A DNA stretch of 64,000 nucleotides. Origin: Streptomyces sp. NA04227. GTDB taxonomy: Bacteria; Actinomycetota; Actinomycetes; Streptomycetales; Streptomycetaceae. Position numbers and translations under genes: made by a program. The DNA lies in the NCBI RefSeq assembly GCF_013364195.1, contig NZ_CP054918.1:5135001-5199000 (forward strand), given 5' to 3'. The notes beneath the pieces are model-generated. The model saw only the letters and a program-made list of their open reading frames with translations. It ran no database searches and was not told the DNA's origin. Positions within the stretch are counted from its first letter, which is position 1. Every line of letters starts with the position of its first letter. Shown here piece by piece: positions 26,482 to 35,355 of this stretch.

Positions 26482-27267
26482 ATGCACGGGCCCAGTCCGA
26501 TACCCGTCGACCAGTTGCGGCTCGCCCTGCCGCCCGTGCACGAGTCGGCCGAGGAAGAACGCCGTCATCGCAAGGAACGTCTCGCCGGAACCCTGCGCCT
26601 GTTCGGCCGCCTCGGCTACGAGGACGGGGTGTCCGGTCACCTCACCGCCCGCGACCCCGAACTCACCGACCACTACTGGGTGAACCCGTTCGGCATGCCC
26701 TTCGCCTGTGTCACCGTCGGCGACCTGGTGCTCGCCAACGAGGAGGGGCAGGTCGTCGAGGGCTCCCGGCACGTCAACCAGGCCGCGTTCACCGTGCACG
26801 CCGCGATCCACCGGGCCCGCCCCGATGTGGTCGCCGTCGCGCACTTCCACTCCGCGCACGGCCGCGCCCTGTCCGCCCTCGGCGAGTTGCTGAGCCCGAT
26901 CACCCAGGAGTCCTGCGCCTTCTTCGAGGACCACTCGCTGTACGAGGACTACTCGGGCGTGACCGTCGACGCGGAGGAGGGCCGCCGTATCGCCGCAGCC
27001 CTCGGGCCGCACAAGGCGGTCATCCTGCGCAACCACGGCCTGGTCACGGTCGGCGAATCGGTGGACGCCGCCGCCTGGTGGTTCGTGACCATGGACCGCT
27101 GCAGCGGGATCCAGCTCGCCGCGCGCGCCGCCGGGACCCCGCTGATCATCGACCACGCCCGCGCCCTGGCCACCCGGGAACAGCTCGGCCACGACCTCGT
27201 CGCCTGGATCAACTTCCAGCCGATGTGGCAGGAAATCAGCCGCGCGGAACCGGACTTCCTCGCCTGA
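26482..27267 (+). CDS. Class II aldolase/adducin family protein
   Basis: 261 residues; ATG 26482 follows GGAGGAAAG. The zinc-binding class II aldolase pattern is present: GVSGHLTARDP, VAHFHSAHGRAL (two metal-ligand histidines), and LRNHGLVTVGESVDAAAWWFVTMDRC with the third histidine. Members include L-fuculose/L-ribulose phosphate aldolase-like and decarboxylase-like enzymes. The closest type is the actinobacterial 'aldolase/adducin' group with unknown substrate. It stands alone, followed by a 193-base gap. Confidence 0.88.
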   Translation: MHGPSPIPVDQLRLALPPVHESAEEERRHRKERLAGTLRLFGRLGYEDGVSGHLTARDPELTDHYWVNPFGMPFACVTVGDLVLANEEGQVVEGSRHVNQAAFTVHAAIHRARPDVVAVAHFHSAHGRALSALGELLSPITQESCAFFEDHSLYEDYSGVTVDAEEGRRIAAALGPHKAVILRNHGLVTVGESVDAAAWWFVTMDRCSGIQLAARAAGTPLIIDHARALATREQLGHDLVAWINFQPMWQEISRAEPDFLA

Positions 27268-27460
27268 GCCACGGGCCTGCGCGGCGCCCGGCGTGCGCCC
27301 GGCGCGCGCGGTCAACGGGGGCGTCGCCGGATCACCCTGACGGGAGGGCCCGGCCGACCCCGAGGGCGTCCGAGTACGGCACAATCCCAGGCACGGCAGA
27401 AAATTCCATGATCATGATCACATCGGGCGATCATCTGCCGAGAGGGACGGGAGCGGGTCC

Positions 27461-28723
27461 GTGGCGGTCCAGGAAGCGCGGCCGAGCGCGCACGAGGGCG
27501 GGTGCGCCTGCGGCGACTGTCCGCACGGTGCCCGTGAGGGACACCGCAGGGCGGTGGCCCGGTTCCTCGCGCTGCGCGACGAACTCGCCGCGGGTCAGGG
27601 GCTGCCCGCCGCCGTGGCGCACTCCGCGAGCGCCTCGCGTCAGTGGGTCTCCGAGGAACTGAACCGGTCCGCGGCCGATGTGGCCGAACGCGGCCGGGCC
27701 GAGGACACGGCCCGGCTCGGACCGCTGTGGCAGCGCACGGTCCAACTCCTGTGGGCGGGCGTGGCCGTACTGGTCCTCGTCCAGGCCCTGACCGCACTCG
27801 GCAGCGGCTGGACGCCGGGCCGCACCGCGGGCCTGGTGGCCGCCGCCCTGCTCGCCGCACCGCTCAGCGCCGCCGCGTATCTGCACCGCGCCCGCGGCGG
27901 TCTGCTCGCGCCGCTGACCCGCGAGGACAACCGTCTGTCGACGACCCGCGCGGTGGCCGCCGCATGGCTGCTCCTGTTCGGCTACGCCCTGCTCGTCCTG
28001 ACCGTCCGGGCCGCCGTCGCGGACGAGGCCGGACGCGAGGACCTCCTCGACTCGCTGGCCCTGGACCACAGCGCGGGCACCGTCACCGTGCTCGGCACCC
28101 TGGTCGCGGTGGCCGTCCTCGCCGACCGGGCCGCCACCCTGCGCCTGGCCCGCGGGCGGCTGCAACGCGTGCCCGCCGCCCGGCCGCGCGGCGCCGATCT
28201 GCTCACCGACGAGTCGGGGCGCGGCAGTTTCACGGCGGTGCAGTACGTGTGTGTCGCGGGCGGTGCGCTGGTGCTCGCCTGTGTGCTGCTCGCCCGGCGC
28301 CCGGGGGAGTTCCCGCACCTGCCGTGGGGTCTGGTTCTCGCCGTTCTCGTGTCGGCGGGCGTGGCCGCGGGCGCCGCCTGTACGACGGGCAGCCGCCCGG
28401 TGATCCTCTCCGTGGTGCGGGCCCGCGAGGCGGGCGGCCTGGACGGGCCGATCCGTACCGGCGACGACATCGAGATCCGCGGCACCGGCTTCGTCCCGCC
28501 CGGTGCCCGCACCGCCGACCAACTCGCCAGGATCACCGTCCGGTTCGGCGCGGTGCACACCCAGGTACCGCTGGTCCCGGTCGCCGGAGGTTTCGCCAAC
28601 CCCGCGGACACGGTTCTCACGGTCCCGGTGCCCATCGACGTCGAGCCCGGCCGGGTCGAGGTACAGGTCGTGACCGCGGCGGGCGTGGAGACCGGCCGCT
28701 GCGCGATCGACGTCTCGGACTGA
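27461..28723 (+). CDS. Multi-pass membrane protein with C-terminal IPT/TIG-like domain
   Basis: 420 residues from a GTG start. The N-terminus has a Cys pair (CACGDC) and a cytoplasmic helical part. Six or so membrane helices follow (LLWAGVAVLVLVQALTAL through GLVLAVLVSAGVAAGAAC). The last ~100 residues look like a beta-sandwich resembling IPT/TIG folds (VVRAREAGGLDGPIRTGDDIEIRGTGF, PVPIDVEPGRVEVQVVTAAG). No function is recognised. Start codon support is moderate: GGGAG lies about ten bases upstream. Confidence 0.75.
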   Translation: MAVQEARPSAHEGGCACGDCPHGAREGHRRAVARFLALRDELAAGQGLPAAVAHSASASRQWVSEELNRSAADVAERGRAEDTARLGPLWQRTVQLLWAGVAVLVLVQALTALGSGWTPGRTAGLVAAALLAAPLSAAAYLHRARGGLLAPLTREDNRLSTTRAVAAAWLLLFGYALLVLTVRAAVADEAGREDLLDSLALDHSAGTVTVLGTLVAVAVLADRAATLRLARGRLQRVPAARPRGADLLTDESGRGSFTAVQYVCVAGGALVLACVLLARRPGEFPHLPWGLVLAVLVSAGVAAGAACTTGSRPVILSVVRAREAGGLDGPIRTGDDIEIRGTGFVPPGARTADQLARITVRFGAVHTQVPLVPVAGGFANPADTVLTVPVPIDVEPGRVEVQVVTAAGVETGRCAIDVSD

Positions 28724-28896
28724 GCGGGCCCCGCCACCTTCCCCCTGCCGCCCGCTTCCTTCGGCCGGGCGCGGCCGCGGAGCCCGGCCGTAGGCTGGAA
28801 TCAGCCGTCGACCGGGCGGTGCTGAGCAGGTCCGGCCCGGCGTACGTACCACCTGTGACGGGCCACCAGGGCCCGGCGTGAGAAGGCGGTCAGGTG

Positions 28897-29544
28897 ATGG
28901 CGCACAGCATGCGGGGCGAGAACGGCGGCAACACGTCCTTGGGCGAGAGCCGGGCCGGGGGGTGGTTCGGGAGACTGTCCGGGTCCGGCGGCCGTGCGGC
29001 GGGGGCGGGACACCTCGCGGGCGGCGGTGCGCAGGGACTACAGGCGCAACTCGGCCAGTACGCGCTGCTTCCGCTGCGGATCTTCCTCGGGATCACCTTC
29101 ATCTACGCCGGTATCGACAAGCTCACCGACAGCGCGTTCATGTCCGCGTCCGGACCGGACTCGATCGGCGAGACGATGCGCAGCGTCCAGCAGACCGCCG
29201 CCATCCCGCCCATGGTCGACATGGCCCTGGAAGCCCCGCTCTTCTTCGGCTACGCCATCGGCATCGGCGAAGTCGCCGCGGGCATCGGCACCTTGTTCGG
29301 CATCCTGGCCCGGGTCGCGGCCCTCGGCGGCATGTGTGTCTCGCTGAGCCTGTGGCTGACGGTCACCTGGGCCACCGAGCCCTACTACTACGGCAACGAC
29401 CTCGCGTACGCGATGGCCTGGCTGCCGCTGGTGCTCGCCGGTGCGCCCTATCTCTCGGTGGACGCCTTGCTCCGGGACCGGCGCAAGTGGTCGCGTGGGG
29501 ACGGGGGCGACAACGGGGACGGGGCCGGGGACCGGGACGGCTGA
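28897..29544 (+). CDS. DoxX family membrane protein
   Basis: 215 residues. After a ~50-residue Gly-rich N-terminus come four membrane helices typical of DoxX/DoxD (YALLPLRIFLGITFIYAGIDKLTD, FFGYAIGIGEVAAGIGTLFGILA, MCVSLSLWLTVTWA, LAYAMAWLPLVLAG). DoxX proteins form membrane-associated complexes with oxidoreductases in mycobacteria; a role here is not evident. ATG 28897 was chosen with AGAAGG upstream; GTG 28894 is one codon longer. Confidence 0.85.
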   Translation: MAHSMRGENGGNTSLGESRAGGWFGRLSGSGGRAAGAGHLAGGGAQGLQAQLGQYALLPLRIFLGITFIYAGIDKLTDSAFMSASGPDSIGETMRSVQQTAAIPPMVDMALEAPLFFGYAIGIGEVAAGIGTLFGILARVAALGGMCVSLSLWLTVTWATEPYYYGNDLAYAMAWLPLVLAGAPYLSVDALLRDRRKWSRGDGGDNGDGAGDRDG

Positions 29545-29612
29545 CCCAACGGCGTACGTGAGGGCGTCCGTGACGGCTTACGTCACGGCGGTGGCCCGCG
29601 AAACGGATCGAG

Positions 29613-30752
29613 TCAGCGGTTCGCCGGGGGAGTGGCGGCCGCCATGCCTCCGCAGGACGCGCGGACGACGAGCGTGGGCCACAACTGGAGCCGGTGGACG
29701 GGGCGTTCGACCGGGTCGGCGGCGCGGGCCAGCGCCATCTCGGCGGCCAGGGCGCCGAGTCGGTGTTTCTGTGGCCGTACGGCGGTCAGGGGCGGGTCGG
29801 CGGCCGCGGCCACTTCGTCGTCGTAGGTGATGACGGCGAGGCCGTCGGGGACGGTGAGGCCGTGGTCGCGGGCGCGTTCGACCAGGCCGATGGCTTCGCT
29901 GTCGGAGTGCACGAACAGGGCCGTGGCGCCCGCTTCCCGACAGGCGCGCAGCGTGGCGTCGTAGGCGTCCGCCCACCCGGCGGACCCGTACGGCGGCACG
30001 TCGTGCGCGAGGCCTTCGTGGTCGGGGAGGCCGAGGGAGGCGATGGTCTCCCGCCACCCTTCGCGCAGGGCCTTGGTGGTGGGGCTGAAGCGCGCGGTGA
30101 TGAAGGCGATACGGCGATGGCCGAGGGTGACCAGATGCCGCACGGCCAGCCCCGCGCCGAGGTTGTGGGCGGTGGTGACGGCGTCGAGGGGCAGAGTGGG
30201 CAGGGTCGGGGGCGGCAGCCGTTCGACGAGCACGACGGGGATGTTGAGGGTGCCGAGCCAGCGCAGCAGATCCTGGCCCGCCTCGCCGGTGTTGGTCGGC
30301 GCGACGAGCAGGGTGCGTACGCCGCGTTCGAGGAGGCCGGTCACCTGGCGCCGGTCCTCCGCCGCGTCGTAGGCGGACGCGCGGAGCACAAGGCGTCCGC
30401 CCGCGGCGGCCACGGCCGACTGGGCGCCCTGGATGACGGCCGGCCAGTAGTACTCGACGGTGGGGACGACCATGCCGACGAAGGCCTGGTCGGGCAGCCG
30501 CCCGGAGGCGAAGGCGCCCCGGGCGGTTCTCTCGTCGGGCCCCTGCGCGCCCTGCCCGCCCTGTCCGCGGTACGGCAGGGTGACCCCGCCGTGGACGCGC
30601 GCCACCAGGCCCCGGTCGGCCAGCGTCGTGACGTCGCGGCGGACGGTCACCGCGGTGACGCCGAGCCGGTCGACCAGATCGGCCAGGCGCACGGTGCCCT
30701 GTTCCCGCACGGTGGCCAGAATGAACTCCTGCCGTTCCGATGCCAACGCCAT
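29613..30752 (-). CDS. Transcriptional regulator: DeoR-type HTH fused to LacI-type sugar-binding domain
   Basis: 379 residues. Residues ~6-55 form a DeoR-family helix-turn-helix (RQEFILATVREQGTVRLADLVDRLGVTAVTVRRDV). From residue ~90 there is a periplasmic-binding-protein-like sensor (GMVVPTVEYYWPAVIQGAQSAV, HRRIAFITARFS, ATALFVHSDSEAIGLVERARDHG) as in LacI/GalR proteins. It is divergent from the ABC importer operon and probably represses it until a sugar, likely an oligo-uronate, binds. The intergenic region has repeated GATCG-based motifs that could be its operators. Confidence 0.88.
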   Translation of the reverse strand: MALASERQEFILATVREQGTVRLADLVDRLGVTAVTVRRDVTTLADRGLVARVHGGVTLPYRGQGGQGAQGPDERTARGAFASGRLPDQAFVGMVVPTVEYYWPAVIQGAQSAVAAAGGRLVLRASAYDAAEDRRQVTGLLERGVRTLLVAPTNTGEAGQDLLRWLGTLNIPVVLVERLPPPTLPTLPLDAVTTAHNLGAGLAVRHLVTLGHRRIAFITARFSPTTKALREGWRETIASLGLPDHEGLAHDVPPYGSAGWADAYDATLRACREAGATALFVHSDSEAIGLVERARDHGLTVPDGLAVITYDDEVAAAADPPLTAVRPQKHRLGALAAEMALARAADPVERPVHRLQLWPTLVVRASCGGMAAATPPANR

Positions 30753-30770
30753 CGCGGTCCCCGGCCCTTC

Positions 30771-30969
30771 GTTGTGATCGTTTTGTTTTGTTCGGTTTCT
30801 TTTGGGTCTCTTCTGTTCTATCGCAGCGTCCCGGACGTGGGAAACGATCGAGAGACTTTGTCACTACTCGCATGAGATCCCGTACGGAGAGTGCGTACCG
30901 CACCGCCCCAAGGCGCTGCTCACCCACTTTGATCTTTCCTTTCCGATCGATGTTGATCGATGTGTTTCG
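30771..30969. promoter_or_regulatory. Candidate operators in the regulator/importer intergenic region
   Basis: The direct repeat GATCGATGTT/GATCGATGTG lies at 30945-30964, GATCGTTT at 30776-30783, and its inverted copy AAACGATC at 30842-30849. A strikingly T-rich, low-GC stretch (about 30772-30822) abuts the regulator start. These fit tandem sites for the DeoR-type protein. Confidence 0.4.
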
Positions 30970-31039
30970 TTACCGTTGACCGAAAAACACCGGGGCGCTG
31001 AAGTGTGCGAACACGTTCCTGCGTGAAAGGAAACCCTTG

Positions 31040-32389
31040 GTGTTCGGCTCCTCCTCCGACGCCGGTGACAGCGGCAGCACCGCTCGCACGCGCTGGTCCA
31101 GAAGGTCCCTGTTGCGGACCTCCTCGGGCCTTGGCGCGGCGCTTCTCGCCGGCGGTCTCACCGGTTGTTCGCGCAGCTCCTCCGGCGCCACGCGGGTGCG
31201 GCTGTGGTCCTGGCTGACCGGCATGGACCAGTACGTCGCCGCGTTCAACTCCGCCCAGCGCGACGTCCATGTCGAGCTCAGCGTGATCGCCGCCGGGATC
31301 TCCGGCGGCTACGCCCAGCAGACCAACGCGATCCGCGCGCACAACGCCCCGGACATCCTGCACGTCGAGTACCAGGCACTGCCGCAGATCGTGACCACCG
31401 GCGGCCTGCGCGACCTGAGCGCCGAGGTGGACGACCTCGCGAAGGGTTTCCTGCCGGCCGCGTGGCAGAGCGTGCGCCCCGGCCAGAAGACCTGGGCGGT
31501 GCCGATGGACTTCTGTCCGATGGCGTTCTTCTACCGCAAGGACCTCTTCGACAAGGCGGGCATCCAAGTCCCCCGTACCTGGAAGGAGTTCGGGCAGGCC
31601 GCTGCGGCGGTCCGCCGGGCCGACCCGAAAGCACGGATCACCACCTTCCCGCTCAACGACGGCGCGTTCCTCGCCGGGATGTCCTGGCAGGCGGGGGACC
31701 CCTGGTGGCGCATCGCCTCCGACGCCTGGCAGGTCGGCATCGACGGTGCGGGCACGATGCGGGTGGCCGAGTACTGGCAGGACATGGTCTCCTCCGGCCG
31801 GGCCGCCCATGACGCCACGGGCACCCAGAGCTGGATCTCCGCGATGCACCACGGACGGCTCTGGGGGATGCTCGGGGCCACCTGGGGCGTGGGCATGCTG
31901 AAGAAGTCGCTGCCCGAGGACAAGGGGCGCTGGGCCGTTGCCCCCTTGCCCACCTGGGGCGACAACCCGTCCACCGGAGTGTGGGGCGGCTCCGCGTTCT
32001 CGGTGTCGGCCGAGAGCGAGGTGCCCGAGGCGGCTCTCACGTTCCTGCGCTGGCTGAGCACCGACCCCGCGGTCCCACGGATCGGTTCGAAGGTCACCTT
32101 CCCCTCGCCCGCGTACCTGCCCAACCGGGAGGTCGCCCGCGAGGTGTACCAGGACGACTTCTTTGCCGGCGGTCCGATCTTCGACGTACTGGACAAGGCC
32201 GCGACCAGGGTTCCCGAGTGGACCTGGGGACCCACCTCGCTGAGCGCCTTCTCCACCATCGCCGACGCGCTGGGCCCGGTGTCCGCCGGAGCCACCACGA
32301 TCCCCAGAGCGATGCACAAGGTCCAGTCCTCGACCGTCGCCACCATGCGCGCACGCGGCCTGGCCGTCACGGACGGGAGCCGGACATGA
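31040..32389 (+). CDS. ABC transporter sugar-binding lipoprotein
   Basis: 449 residues. GTG 31040 lies 8 bases after AAAGGA; a TTG one codon earlier is an alternative. The N-terminus has a twin-arginine lipoprotein signal (SRRSLLRTSSGLGAALLAGG) with lipobox LTGC. The rest is a family 1 solute-binding protein (TRVRLWSWLTGMDQYVAAFN, WAVPMDFCPMAFFYRKDLFDKAGI, VWGGSAFSVSAESEVPEAALTFL). It delivers a carbohydrate to the two permeases encoded next; its stop overlaps the next start (ATGA). No ATPase is encoded, so it probably shares MsiK, the usual Streptomyces arrangement. Confidence 0.92.
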   Translation: MFGSSSDAGDSGSTARTRWSRRSLLRTSSGLGAALLAGGLTGCSRSSSGATRVRLWSWLTGMDQYVAAFNSAQRDVHVELSVIAAGISGGYAQQTNAIRAHNAPDILHVEYQALPQIVTTGGLRDLSAEVDDLAKGFLPAAWQSVRPGQKTWAVPMDFCPMAFFYRKDLFDKAGIQVPRTWKEFGQAAAAVRRADPKARITTFPLNDGAFLAGMSWQAGDPWWRIASDAWQVGIDGAGTMRVAEYWQDMVSSGRAAHDATGTQSWISAMHHGRLWGMLGATWGVGMLKKSLPEDKGRWAVAPLPTWGDNPSTGVWGGSAFSVSAESEVPEAALTFLRWLSTDPAVPRIGSKVTFPSPAYLPNREVAREVYQDDFFAGGPIFDVLDKAATRVPEWTWGPTSLSAFSTIADALGPVSAGATTIPRAMHKVQSSTVATMRARGLAVTDGSRT

Positions 32390-33324
32390 CCACCGCAGTG
32401 ACCTCCTCGAAGGCGCCCGAGTCGCCCCCCGCGTCACCCTCCGCGCCGCCCCGCCGACGGGCGACCCGGCGCCGCCTCACCGGTGCCGCGCTGGCCGCGC
32501 CATTCGCGGTACTGCTGCTCTGCACCGTGCTCGTGCCGATCGGGTACGCCTTCTACCTGAGCCTGTTCACCGACCGGCTCTCCGGGCTGGGCTTCGACGG
32601 CTACCGCCAGGTCTTCACCGGCTTCGGCAACTACGCGGACGTTCTCCAGGACCCCGCCGCCCACGACAGCGTGGCCAACGTCGCGCGCTACGCCCTCATC
32701 CACATCCCCGCGATGTTCGCCGGCGCCCTGCTCATCGCCCTGCTGCTCGACTCGGCCACCGTACGGCTGCGCCAACTCTGGACCCTGGCGGTGTTCTTGC
32801 CGTACGCGGTCCCGGGAGTCATCGCCGGTCTGATCTGGGGCTACCTCTACAGCCCCGGCATCGGCCCGGTCGGCGACGCCCTGCCGTTCGACCCCTTCGG
32901 CGAGTCCGGTGTGCTGCCCTCCATCGTGAACATGGCCACCTGGCAGTGGATGGGCTACAACGTGATCATCTTCTACACGGCGTTGCAGACCGTGCCCCGC
33001 GACGTGCTGGAGGCCGCCCGCGCCGACGGCGCGAGCGCCATCCGTACCGCACTGTCCATCAAGGTCCCGATCATCCGCCCGACGATCTTCGTCGCGCTCG
33101 TCTTCACCACCATCGGCTCCCTGCAACTGTTCACCGAGCCCATGGTGTTGCGCACCTTCACCGGCACGGTCACCAGTACCTGGACCCCCAGCCTCTACAT
33201 CTACGACGCGGCCTTCATCCGTGACGACTACGGGCGTGCCGCCGCCGCGTCCATCCTGCTCGCCCTCGCCTCGGCCCTGCTCTCGGCGCTGGTGATGCGG
33301 CTGTCCTCCCGGAGTTCACGATGA
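32386..33324 (+). CDS. ABC sugar transporter permease (MalF-type)
   Basis: 312 residues, six membrane helices, with the EAA loop EAARADGASAIRTALSIKVPIIRP that contacts the ATPase. The N-terminal 40 residues are Pro/Ser/Arg-rich. It overlaps its neighbours by four bases on both sides, which implies translational coupling. Confidence 0.92.
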   Translation: MTTAVTSSKAPESPPASPSAPPRRRATRRRLTGAALAAPFAVLLLCTVLVPIGYAFYLSLFTDRLSGLGFDGYRQVFTGFGNYADVLQDPAAHDSVANVARYALIHIPAMFAGALLIALLLDSATVRLRQLWTLAVFLPYAVPGVIAGLIWGYLYSPGIGPVGDALPFDPFGESGVLPSIVNMATWQWMGYNVIIFYTALQTVPRDVLEAARADGASAIRTALSIKVPIIRPTIFVALVFTTIGSLQLFTEPMVLRTFTGTVTSTWTPSLYIYDAAFIRDDYGRAAAASILLALASALLSALVMRLSSRSSR

Positions 33325-34250
33325 GCGCACCGACCACCACGCCGACTCCCGCACCCACGCGCCGGGTTCCCGCCCGCCGCCGGACCACCGAAAGACCGGA
33401 GCCCGGCTCCCGGAGCTCACGCTGGACCTCACGCGGCGCCGTGCACGGCGTCCTCCTGCTCGCCGCCCTCTACAGCGTCCTGCCCCTGGTGTGGCTGGTC
33501 ACCTCGGCCACCAAGTCCGTCGGCGACTTCTCCAGCACCAGCGCCTTCGAGCTCGCCGACTTCAACCTCTGGGGCAACCTGCGTGATCTGTTCGCCCGGG
33601 AGGACGGCGTCTTCCTGTACTGGATCCGCAACTCCCTGCTCTACGCGGGCCTCGGAGCCGTACTCGGCGCACTGATCTGCACCGCCTGCGGCTACGCCAT
33701 CGCCAAGCTGGACTTCCCCGGGCGGCGCGCCCTGTTCGCGGTGACCCTGGCCGGTGTCCTGGTGCCGCCCACCGCACTCGCGCTGCCGCTGTACCTGCTG
33801 GCCTCCGAGCTGCACCTGGTGAACACCTTCTGGGCGGTGTTCCTCCCGCTGCTGACCAACCCCTTCGGCGTCTACCTCGCGCGCACCTTCGCCGACGCGG
33901 CCGTACCCGACGAGGTCCTGGAGGCGGCCCGTCTCGACGGAGCGGGTGAGTTCCGCATCTTCCTGACGATCGCCCTGCCGATGATGATGCCCGGGTTCGT
34001 CACCATCCTGCTGTTCCAGTTCGTCTCCATCTGGAACAACTTCTTCCTGCCGCTGGTGATGCTCACCGACCCCGAGCTGTTCCCCATGACACTCGGCATC
34101 TACCAGTGGAACACCCGCGCCCCGCAGTTCCCGGACTACAACCCCCTGGTCATCACCGGGTCCCTGCTCGCCGTCGTCCCGCTGATCACCGCCTTCGTGG
34201 TGCTCCAACGCCAGTGGCGCAGCGGCCTGTCCGCGGGGAGCGTCAAGTGA
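33321..34250 (+). CDS. ABC sugar transporter permease (MalG-type)
   Basis: 309 residues, six membrane helices, with the EAA loop EAARLDGAGEFRIFLTIALPMMMP. It pairs with the preceding permease to form the importer channel. Its stop overlaps the GTG start of the dehydrogenase gene by three bases. Confidence 0.92.
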   Translation: MSAPTTTPTPAPTRRVPARRRTTERPEPGSRSSRWTSRGAVHGVLLLAALYSVLPLVWLVTSATKSVGDFSSTSAFELADFNLWGNLRDLFAREDGVFLYWIRNSLLYAGLGAVLGALICTACGYAIAKLDFPGRRALFAVTLAGVLVPPTALALPLYLLASELHLVNTFWAVFLPLLTNPFGVYLARTFADAAVPDEVLEAARLDGAGEFRIFLTIALPMMMPGFVTILLFQFVSIWNNFFLPLVMLTDPELFPMTLGIYQWNTRAPQFPDYNPLVITGSLLAVVPLITAFVVLQRQWRSGLSAGSVK

Positions 34251-35296
34251 CCGAGACCGTACGGACCGGGACTTCGCGGGCCGAGTCCCCGCGCAGGCCC
34301 GAAACCCTGCTCCTGATGAACGAGCCGACCCGGCGGACCCAGTTCGGCCCCCGGGAACTGGCCCGGCTGCACGCCGCCGCCTCGCTCGGGGAGCCGTACG
34401 CCGCCTCGCAGCTGGACTCCGAGGCGGTACGGGCCCGCCTCTCCGAGGTGGAGGTACTGATCACCTCCTGGGGCTGCCCGGCGCTCGACGAGCAAGTGCT
34501 GCGCGCCGCACCGCGGTTGCGGGCCGTGCTGCACGCAGCGGGCTCGGTGCGCGGTCACGTCCGGGACGCCGTGTTCGACCGTGGGCTCCTGGTGACCACG
34601 GCGGCCGACAGCAATGCCGAGCCCGTCGCCCAGTACACCCTCGCCGCGGTCCTCTGGGCGTTCAAGAAGGTGCCCTTCCTCGCCATGGACGCACGCCGCT
34701 TCCGCGAGGACTGGAGCTACGTGGACGGCAGGGGGGAACTGAGCGGCCGTGACCGCACGGTCGTCCTCGTCGGTTTCTCCCGGATCGGACGCCGGGTGGC
34801 CGACCTCCTGCGCACCCTCGATCTCGCCCGGGTGCTGGTCGTCGACCCCGTCGCCGACCCGGCCGAGATCATCGCCGCGGGAGCCGAACCGGCGCGGCTG
34901 GAGGAGGCCCTGCCGCAGGCGGACGTGCTCAGCCTGCACGCGCCGGAGCTGCCGCAGACCCGGCACATGATCGGCGCCGCCCAACTCGCCGCCCTGCCAC
35001 CCGGGGCGGTGCTCGTCAACACCGCACGGGGCTCCCTCGTCGACACCACGGCGCTGGAAAGCGCCTGCCGCGACGGCCTCCACGCCGTCCTCGACGTCAC
35101 CGACCCCGAACCCCTGCCCGCCACCAGCCCCCTGTACGACCTGTCCAACGTCGTCCTCACCCCGCACATCGCCGGCTCCCTCGGCTCGGAGACCCGCACG
35201 ATGGCCGACGCCGCACTGACCGAACTGGAGCGCTACGCAGCGGGGTTGCCACCACTCGCCCCGGTCACCGAACAGTCCCTGGCCACCCAGGCATAA
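34247..35296 (+). CDS. D-isomer-specific 2-hydroxyacid dehydrogenase
   Basis: 349 residues from GTG 34247. The NAD-binding motif VVLVGFSRIGRRVADLL, the substrate arginine in NTARGSLVD, the acidic residue in VTDPEPLP and the catalytic histidine in LTPHIAGS follow family order. It reduces a 2-oxoacid or oxidises a 2-hydroxyacid with NAD(P). Being inside a sugar-uptake operon suggests handling of a uronic or aldonic acid derivative, for example a 2-keto-3-deoxy acid from lyase products; this is inference. Confidence 0.88.
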   Translation: MTETVRTGTSRAESPRRPETLLLMNEPTRRTQFGPRELARLHAAASLGEPYAASQLDSEAVRARLSEVEVLITSWGCPALDEQVLRAAPRLRAVLHAAGSVRGHVRDAVFDRGLLVTTAADSNAEPVAQYTLAAVLWAFKKVPFLAMDARRFREDWSYVDGRGELSGRDRTVVLVGFSRIGRRVADLLRTLDLARVLVVDPVADPAEIIAAGAEPARLEEALPQADVLSLHAPELPQTRHMIGAAQLAALPPGAVLVNTARGSLVDTTALESACRDGLHAVLDVTDPEPLPATSPLYDLSNVVLTPHIAGSLGSETRTMADAALTELERYAAGLPPLAPVTEQSLATQA

Positions 35297-35355
35297 CCGG
35301 CGCCCAACTCCCACCGGATCTCACACCCAGCCCAGGAAGAAAGGTACGGATCGCC

